Shown here: positions 58,688-64,000 of the stretch, piece by piece
How positions within the stretch are numbered: position 1 is the stretch's first letter
Layout: each line of letters opens with the position of its first letter
Origin: Nocardia sp. BSTN01
GTDB lineage: Bacteria; Actinomycetota; Actinomycetes; Mycobacteriales; Mycobacteriaceae
DNA length: 64,000 bases
Direction: 5' to 3'
Assembly: GCF_015354405.1 (NCBI RefSeq)
Contig: NZ_JADKYP010000021.1
Coordinates: 1-64,000 of the forward strand
The notes under the pieces: model-generated
Databases searched by the model: none
The model's input: the letters and a program-made list of their open reading frames with translations, nothing else
What the model was told of the DNA's origin: nothing
Position numbers and translations under genes: made by a program

Positions 58688-60082
58688 GTGGAACCACTGA
58701 CCGAGCAACTGCGCCGCGACCGCGCGGATCGGGCGAGCGCCGTCGCCGCCGCCCTGAGCGCCCGGGATGTCGACGCCGTGGCGGTCACCTGGGTCGACAC
58801 CGGCGGTATCGTCCGGATGAAAGCCGTTCCGGTGGAACGTTTCTCGCATGCGGCCGCCTGGGGCATCGGCGCGTCGCCGGTTTTCGACGCCTTCCTGGTC
58901 GACGACTCCATCCTGACCGAACACGTCGCCGGTGGCCCGACCGGGGATCTGCGGCTGTATCCCGACGTCGACCGGGCCACCGCCGTGGCCGCGCTACCGG
59001 GCTGGGGGTGGGCGCCCGCGGATCGCTACACGCAAAGTGGCACCCCGCATGCACGCGATCCCCGGTTGCTGCTGCGCCGGCTCGTCGCCGAATTGGCCGA
59101 CGACGGTTACGAACTGCGCACCGCGATCGAATTCGAATGGACGATATCGCGCCCCGACCCACATGACCCGGACACTTTCATCCCCGCCACCTCGGCGCCC
59201 GCCTACGGCATGGCCAGACTCGGTGAATTGGCGCCGTACCTGCGCGATGTGGTGTCGAAGGTGCGCGACAGCGGCATCGGTGTCGAGCAGATCCATCCTG
59301 AATACGAGGTGGGCCAGTTCGAACTGTCGATTGCCTCCGCCGATCCCGTCCGCACCGCCGACAACGCCGTGCTGGTGCGCGAGGTCGTCCGGGCCGTCAG
59401 CCACGCCCACGGATTGCGGGCGACGTTCAGCCCGATGGTCGTGCCCGGTGTCGTCGGCAACGGCGGCCACGTCCATCTGAGCCTGTGGCGCCAGGGCGTG
59501 AATCGGATGTGCGGCGGTCCCGGTCCGTTCGGCATCGGTGCGGAGGGAGAGCACTTCGCCGCGGGGATCCTGGACCATCTGCCCGCGCTGCTGGCCGTCG
59601 GCTGCCCGGCGGTGGCGAGCTATCTGCGATTGCAGCCCAGCCACTGGGCCGGGGTCTTCCGATGCTGGGGGTTGGAGAACCGAGAGGCCGCCCTGCGCTA
59701 CATCACCGGAAGCGAGGGAGAACGCGACCGCGCGGCCAATATCGAGATCAAGACCTTCGACGCCGCCGCCAATCCCTACCTGGCATTGGCGGGCCTGCTG
59801 GCAGCGGGCCGGGCGGGCTTGCGCGCGGGCGCGACCCTGCCCGAGCCGGTCGCCGGCGATCCGGCTCGCCTCGACTCCGCCACCCGCTCGGCGCGCGGGA
59901 TCACCCCGTTGCCCACCACGCTCGCGGACGCGGTGGCGGCTTTCGACGCCGACGAGGTGCTCTGGACGGCATTCGGCGACGACCTCGCCGACACCATCGG
60001 CAGCGTCCGGCGCGGTGAGATCGCGCTGTTCGCCGACGCCACACCCGAGCAGATCACCGACGCGTGCCGGTGGAGGTACTGA
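58688..60082 (+). CDS. glutamine synthetase-like ligase
   Basis: 464-aa protein of the GlnA superfamily, distinct from housekeeping GS. Catalytic motifs are TAIEFEWTIS and EYEVGQFELS (metal glutamates), GNGGHVHLS, GLENREAALRYITG, and IEIKTFDAAANPYLALAGLLAAG. The arginine normally in the ExR metal site is Lys (EIK). Such paralogues ligate amines other than ammonia to glutamate (gamma-glutamyl-polyamine or -anilide type) or are uncharacterised. GGGAG precedes GTG 58688; a further GTG at 58655 lacks an RBS. Confidence 0.85.
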   Translation: MEPLTEQLRRDRADRASAVAAALSARDVDAVAVTWVDTGGIVRMKAVPVERFSHAAAWGIGASPVFDAFLVDDSILTEHVAGGPTGDLRLYPDVDRATAVAALPGWGWAPADRYTQSGTPHARDPRLLLRRLVAELADDGYELRTAIEFEWTISRPDPHDPDTFIPATSAPAYGMARLGELAPYLRDVVSKVRDSGIGVEQIHPEYEVGQFELSIASADPVRTADNAVLVREVVRAVSHAHGLRATFSPMVVPGVVGNGGHVHLSLWRQGVNRMCGGPGPFGIGAEGEHFAAGILDHLPALLAVGCPAVASYLRLQPSHWAGVFRCWGLENREAALRYITGSEGERDRAANIEIKTFDAAANPYLALAGLLAAGRAGLRAGATLPEPVAGDPARLDSATRSARGITPLPTTLADAVAAFDADEVLWTAFGDDLADTIGSVRRGEIALFADATPEQITDACRWRY

Positions 60083-60095
60083 GGCGGCGCGGTCG

Positions 60096-60584
60096 TCAGC
60101 TCGCCGCCGGCTCGATACTGCCGGCTCGTTCGAGCAGTGCACGCACGAACGCCAGATGGCCGGGCACCACGCCGAACCACACATCCGGCGCACGCGTGCC
60201 GCGCATGGCCACGAAGGTCGACAGCGCGACGACGCCGTCGCGGATCTCGATCGCCAATTCGCCGTGGAAGCCAAGCCCCGAATCGGCCCGCAGCAGAAGA
60301 CATTCCGGTGCGGAGAAGGTGATGCGCCAGCCGGCGACGGTCTCCGGCGCACCGGGGGTGAGATCGAGTTCGATGCCGGCCCACGCCGCACGCAATCGCG
60401 CCCGGACCTCTTCGGGGACGTCCTCCATGATCGTGCGGGCCCACTGCTCGGCGGTGCGGCCGGTGGCGGCGGGGGTTTCCAGCACGTGGCTGTCGATGTA
60501 GACGACGTCGTCCAGGGTGGTGAGGGTGAGCAGTTCGGCGGTGATTCCGCATTGGCGGACGCTGGGGCAGATGTGCACGGACAT
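60096..60584 (-). CDS. SRPBCC-like hypothetical protein
   Basis: 162-aa protein, ATG at 60584 with AGAAGG upstream. The layout (YIDSHVLETPAATGRTAEQWARTIM, then WRITFSAPECLLLRADSG and the C-terminal HLAFVRALLERA) resembles DUF2867-type or polyketide-cyclase-type SRPBCC proteins. The product is not known. It is divergent from a TetR regulator across a perfect palindrome and is thus the likely target of that regulator. Confidence 0.7.
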   Translation of the reverse strand: MSVHICPSVRQCGITAELLTLTTLDDVVYIDSHVLETPAATGRTAEQWARTIMEDVPEEVRARLRAAWAGIELDLTPGAPETVAGWRITFSAPECLLLRADSGLGFHGELAIEIRDGVVALSTFVAMRGTRAPDVWFGVVPGHLAFVRALLERAGSIEPAAS

Positions 60585-60616
60585 GACGAGAACCTTCTGG
60601 TTTCGGTACTGCACAA

Positions 60617-60641
60617 TAGATACAGAACAGTACTGTATCTA
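60617..60641. promoter_or_regulatory. operator palindrome between SRPBCC and TetR genes
   Basis: TAGATACAG and its exact complement CTGTATCTA flank 7 nt (AACAGTA). It lies 32 bp before the SRPBCC start and 53 bp before the TetR start, a typical TetR-family operator in a divergent promoter. Confidence 0.75.
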
Positions 60642-60693
60642 TCGAGGGTGATCTAATCAAGGGCGTATCGAGCCGGTCGAGAAGGAGGGCGTG

Positions 60694-61242
60694 ATGGCAC
60701 CACCGGTGCGAACTCCGCGGCGGGCGTGGGTCGATGCCGGACTCTCCGTGCTCGAGCGCCAGGGCCCCGACGCGGTCCGGGTGGAAGCGCTGGCGGCACA
60801 ACTCGGAGTGACCCGCGGTGGTTTCTACCGGCAGTTCCGCTCCCGCGACGAACTACTCGAGGCGATGCTCGACGACTGGGAGCGCCGTGCCGTCGACGAT
60901 GTGCGCGAACAGGTCGAACGCGAGGGCGGCGACCCGAAGCGCAAGATCCGGCGGGCGGGCACGCTCACCTTCGCCGAGGATTTGACGCCGTTGGACCTCG
61001 CCATCCGGGCCTGGGCCCGGCGCGACCCGGCCGTGGAGGCGCGGCTGCGGAAAGTGGACAACGCCAGAATGGACTACCTGCGCACCCTCCTGCGGAACTC
61101 CGGAGTCGCCTCGCAGGACGTGGAAGCGGTTGCGCTGCTGTCTTTTTCGATGGTCATCGCCAATCACCTGATCAAGGCCGAACACCCCGGGCAGAGCAGA
61201 TCGGATGTGCTCGCCCACGCCGCGCGGCTGCTGTTCGACTGA
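60694..61242 (+). CDS. TetR-family regulator
   Basis: 182 aa. The N-terminal HTH is VEALAAQLGVTRGGFYRQFRSRDELLEAML; the C-terminal helical ligand domain is unassigned. ATG at 60694 with AGGAGG seven bases before; a GTG directly upstream is less well spaced. It probably represses itself and the divergent SRPBCC-like gene through the palindrome at 60617-60641. Confidence 0.88.
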   Translation: MAPPVRTPRRAWVDAGLSVLERQGPDAVRVEALAAQLGVTRGGFYRQFRSRDELLEAMLDDWERRAVDDVREQVEREGGDPKRKIRRAGTLTFAEDLTPLDLAIRAWARRDPAVEARLRKVDNARMDYLRTLLRNSGVASQDVEAVALLSFSMVIANHLIKAEHPGQSRSDVLAHAARLLFD

Positions 61243-61263
61243 CCGCGCGGGCATACTGGCGGG

Positions 61264-62070
61264 GTGAGCGATGAACAAGGCGTTCCGTCCTTCCACATCG
61301 ACCAGGTCGACCACCCGGAACAAGACCTGATCGTCCGAATACTCGACAATCAGGCCGCCCTACCCGGCGTGGTGCGGATGCGCGAATGGGCACGCGCCGC
61401 GCTGGACCTGCGATCCGGCGAAGCGGCCCTCGATCTGGGCTCGGGCACCGGCACCGAAGTGGTCGAGCTGGCCGCTCTGGTGGGGGAGTCCGGGCGGGCC
61501 ATCGGTATCGACCCGAATCCGTCGATGCTCACGGTGGCCCGCGAGCGCGCCGCCGACGTGAAGGCCGAATTCATCGAGGGATCGGCCTACGATCTGCCGC
61601 TGCCGGACGCATCCGTCGACGCGGTTCGCTGCGAGCGGGTCTATCAGCACCTCGACGATCCGGCGAAGGCCACCGCCGAGATCGCGCGGGTACTGCGGCC
61701 GGGCGGACGGGTGGTGCTGATCGACAGCGACTGGTCGACGGCGATCTTCCATCCCGGCGATCCGGAGGTTGTCGCGGCCTTGCAGCAGCGGATGGAAACC
61801 AACAGTCCGAATCGCAACTCCGGCAGGCATTTACGAGGTCGGCTGGTCGACGCGGGGCTGGTGATCGACGATATCGGTTCCGAGGCCGTGATCTGGGAGC
61901 CGGAGGCGATCCTCCCGATGTTCACGGCGGTCACCGAGCGAGGTGTGGCCGACGGATTGATCACCGCCGCCCAGCGCGATCGCGTTCTCGCCGATGTCCG
62001 GCGTGCTGCCGAGAGCGGCGACTACCACTTCTCGGTGACCATGTTCGCGGTGGTGGCGCACAAACCCTGA
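61264..62070 (+). CDS. SAM-dependent methyltransferase
   Basis: 268 aa, class I fold. AALDLGSGTGTEV is motif I, GIDPNPSML motif II, then EGSAYDLPLPDASVDAVRCERVYQHL and LRPGGRVVLIDSD. It resembles UbiE/COQ5-like and Methyltransf_31-type enzymes. GTG at 61264, 21 bp after the TetR stop, so cotranscription with the regulator is likely. Substrate unknown. Confidence 0.87.
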   Translation: MSDEQGVPSFHIDQVDHPEQDLIVRILDNQAALPGVVRMREWARAALDLRSGEAALDLGSGTGTEVVELAALVGESGRAIGIDPNPSMLTVARERAADVKAEFIEGSAYDLPLPDASVDAVRCERVYQHLDDPAKATAEIARVLRPGGRVVLIDSDWSTAIFHPGDPEVVAALQQRMETNSPNRNSGRHLRGRLVDAGLVIDDIGSEAVIWEPEAILPMFTAVTERGVADGLITAAQRDRVLADVRRAAESGDYHFSVTMFAVVAHKP

Positions 62071-62077
62071 CCGTGGC

Positions 62078-63226
62078 TCACGGCGCGACCGGATCCGCCA
62101 CCGGCGGCCGTCGCGCCGCGAGCGCGGCAGCCACCGCCGCCGCGACGATCGTCACCAGCGCACTCAGCATCATCGCCGCCGCCTCGGCCGGAACCAGCAC
62201 ATGCAGCTGGGTGCCGACGGTGACGGCCGCGACCGGCACACCGATCTGAGCGGCGGCCAGCGCGCCGAAGGTGACCGGCTGTCCCAGCGTCCGCATGAGC
62301 AGATGTACCAGCAGCGCACCGGCCCCCATTGCGAATCCGAGCAGGATCAGCCGCGGCCGGTCGGCGAATTCCCGCAGATTCAGCCGGGCGCCCAGCCAGA
62401 CGAAGAACAGGGGAGCCAGGAATCCGTCGGTCGCGGCGAACAATTGCCGCGCCACCCGGCGCGGTTCGCCGACGGCCGCGACGGCCAGTCCGGCCGCGAA
62501 CCCGGCCAGCATGATCGAGACGTGCGTGCGGGTGGCGAGGGCGGCGATCCCGAACACGATGGCCAGACTGACCCGCAGTTCGAGGGCGAATTTGCGGCGC
62601 TCGGAGACCCGGTGCGCACGCCGGCGCAGGCCGGAGCGTTCCAGCCACCGCAGCAGGAAGAACAACAGCAGCGCGGTGCCGATCACCGCCAGCGCGCCCA
62701 GTGCCGCGCGTTCGGCATTTCCCGCGTCGATCACCAGCGGTAGCGCGACGATCGACGCGGTGTCGGCGATCGCGACCTGCGCCGTGAGCTCCAGCACCGA
62801 TCTGCCGTGCAGCCCTTGGGAATCGATGATCGGCAGCACCAGTGCCGCGGAGGAGGAGGTGAGCAGCACCGCATAGATCGCGCCGTGTCCGGTGTCGAAG
62901 AACCCGGCCAGCAGGGAGCCGACGACGGCCGCGGCCGCACCGACCAGCACGGCGCGTACGGCGCCGATTCCGAGTGCCGAGCGGATCCGTGGATCGCGAA
63001 TCGGAACATGGGTACCCGCCACGAACATCACCAGCGCGAAACCCATATCGGCCAGGAAGGCGAACACCGGATCCGAGGCATCGAGCAGCCCGAATCCGGT
63101 GACGCCGCAGATGATTCCGGCCAGCAGTTCGCCGACGATCACCGGTATGTGCCAGGCTTCGCGCCACGCCAGCAACGGTCCCGCCAGCCCGAGCGCCAGC
63201 ACCAGGGCCAGGGTGGACAAACTCAT
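62078..63226 (-). CDS. CPA2-type cation/proton antiporter
   Basis: 382-aa membrane protein with about 11-12 hydrophobic segments. Typical blocks are VIVGELLAGIICG near the N-terminus, ADTASIVALPL in the middle (ion-binding aspartate), and FFVWLGARLNL. It has no C-terminal TrkA-N domain, unlike KefB/KefC, so it is a short Na+(K+)/H+ antiporter form. It converges with the methyltransferase gene (7-bp gap). ATG at 63226. Confidence 0.87.
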   Translation of the reverse strand: MSLSTLALVLALGLAGPLLAWREAWHIPVIVGELLAGIICGVTGFGLLDASDPVFAFLADMGFALVMFVAGTHVPIRDPRIRSALGIGAVRAVLVGAAAAVVGSLLAGFFDTGHGAIYAVLLTSSSAALVLPIIDSQGLHGRSVLELTAQVAIADTASIVALPLVIDAGNAERAALGALAVIGTALLLFFLLRWLERSGLRRRAHRVSERRKFALELRVSLAIVFGIAALATRTHVSIMLAGFAAGLAVAAVGEPRRVARQLFAATDGFLAPLFFVWLGARLNLREFADRPRLILLGFAMGAGALLVHLLMRTLGQPVTFGALAAAQIGVPVAAVTVGTQLHVLVPAEAAAMMLSALVTIVAAAVAAALAARRPPVADPVAP

Positions 63227-63375
63227 CGGTGCCTACTTCTTCCGCTCGACCTGCTGCCGCTCGACGTCGTGCACACTGTCCGCCGCGCAACACTCCCGGT
63301 CACGCCGACACGCCGTCGCCTGCTGTCCGGCGCCGTGCCCGGCCGCATGCGCGGAGAGCCGGGCACGGCGAGGGC

Positions 63376-64000
63376 TCAGTGCGTGACGCCCTGGGCGTGT
63401 TCGGCCTGCAGCTGGTTGTACTTCTGTGTGCCCGCGGCGATTCCGACCGGAATGGCGACCGCGATTCCGCCGACACTCGCACCGAGACCGCCCACCGCGA
63501 CCAGGCCGACCAGGCAGGCCGCGGCCATCGCGGGGACGGTCATGGTGCCGGCGGTGGCGACGGAGATCAGGGTGCCCCCGGTGGCGATACCCAGCGGGCA
63601 ACCGATGGCCGCGCCGATCACCGAGCCGGCGATACCGCCGACCGCCATCGCCAGACCCATGTGCGGTCCGGCCGCCGCGACGGCCTGGTTGAGGTCCGAC
63701 AGCTGCGTGTCGGCGACCTGATTGGGCTGTGCCGCAGTGGTTTCCACGGTACCGGCGACGGTCTGGGACGGCGTCGCCGGCGGGGCGGAGTCGGCGGTCG
63801 CGGGAACCTCGATCGGAGTTCCGAGCAGTGTCCTACCGGCGCCGTCGCGAATGTCGAACTGTCCGGGGCGCACCGCCACCGCGCCGAGCGGAGTCTGTAG
63901 CGCCGCGGTGCCGGTGGTCGTATCGTCCTGGTAGTGGATGCCGGCACCCAGGTCGGTACTGGTCCAATTCGATTGCGGGGCAACGGGTGCGGGGGCGACG
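63376..64000 (-). CDS. secreted or membrane protein with hydrophobic C-terminal region, 5' end outside
   Basis: Partial; the frame is open to the right edge (WTSTDLGAGIHYQDDTTTG, then LGAVAVRPGQFDIRD) and ends at 63376. The visible N-terminal part is polar and extracellular in character; residues about 110-180 of the visible part form Gly/Ala-rich hydrophobic stretches (LAMAVGGIAGSVIGAAIGCPL, VPAMAAACLVGLVAVGGLG), as in several mycolata surface proteins. No family named. A GTG at 63879 looks like a start only because the window cuts the gene. Confidence 0.7.
   Translation of the reverse strand, partial: VAPAPVAPQSNWTSTDLGAGIHYQDDTTTGTAALQTPLGAVAVRPGQFDIRDGAGRTLLGTPIEVPATADSAPPATPSQTVAGTVETTAAQPNQVADTQLSDLNQAVAAAGPHMGLAMAVGGIAGSVIGAAIGCPLGIATGGTLISVATAGTMTVPAMAAACLVGLVAVGGLGASVGGIAVAIPVGIAAGTQKYNQLQAEHAQGVTH

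Overview
The DNA is very GC-rich, with GTG and TTG starts and many start/stop overlaps. The gene content (MmyB-type regulator remnant, PucR regulator, XRE regulator with a long C-terminal region, cobalamin-type MerR regulator beside carotenoid genes) points to a mycolata actinomycete such as Nocardia, Rhodococcus or Gordonia. That placement rests on gene families only.

Positions 1 to about 38,970 look like the right-hand part of an integrated conjugative element. Its right edge is the 3' half of a tRNA gene, best read as tRNA-Val(TAC), starting in the anticodon loop (38926-38970) and followed by a tRNA-type terminator (38975-39008). Because this fragment points rightward, the intact tRNA and any integrase should lie left of the window. 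The cargo at the left is a Nudix hydrolase, an XRE regulator and, divergent from them, a tightly overlapped eight-gene metabolic cluster (2407-9645): P450, ferredoxin fused to a prephenate-dehydratase-like domain, beta-hydroxyacid/imine-reductase-type dehydrogenase, nucleotidyltransferase, cupin, amidohydrolase, methyltransferase and GalE-like epimerase. No NRPS, PKS or obvious precursor peptide is present and I do not recognise the product. An IS256 transposase and a frameshifted IS110 transposase follow.

From 13.1 to 38.1 kb almost every gene is on the minus strand and forms the element backbone: a giant MobF/TraA relaxase-helicase with an oriT-like region in front of it, a neighbouring protein that copies the relaxase C-terminus, SSB, a ParB-like protein, a DUF4192 protein, two DprA-like proteins (one frameshifted), a HExxH metalloprotein, a DUF2786 protein, and, most strikingly, two tandem pairs of a zinc-ribbon-array amidoligase and a class II glutamine amidotransferase, one of them interrupted by an IS481 element.

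Right of the attachment site is a short stretch of decayed genes (VapC/PIN tail, SDR with an internal deletion, MmyB-domain remnant) around a DUF35 gene. It is followed by chromosomal genes: a complete 2-oxoacid dehydrogenase operon (E3, E1-alpha, E1-beta, E2) behind a PucR-type regulator, and a dihydrodipicolinate-reductase-like gene with a broken SDR.

Positions 49.4-58.5 kb form a probable light-response regulon: a MerR/LitR-type regulator, a lipocalin-photolyase-oxidoreductase operon, the carotenoid operon crtE-crtI-crtB, and a small secreted protein. Three promoters here share a pair of 11-bp direct repeats just before the -10 box, which I read as the regulator's operator. The window ends with a glutamine-synthetase-like gene, a TetR/SRPBCC divergent pair around a perfect palindrome, a methyltransferase, a cation/proton antiporter and the 3' part of a secreted or membrane protein.
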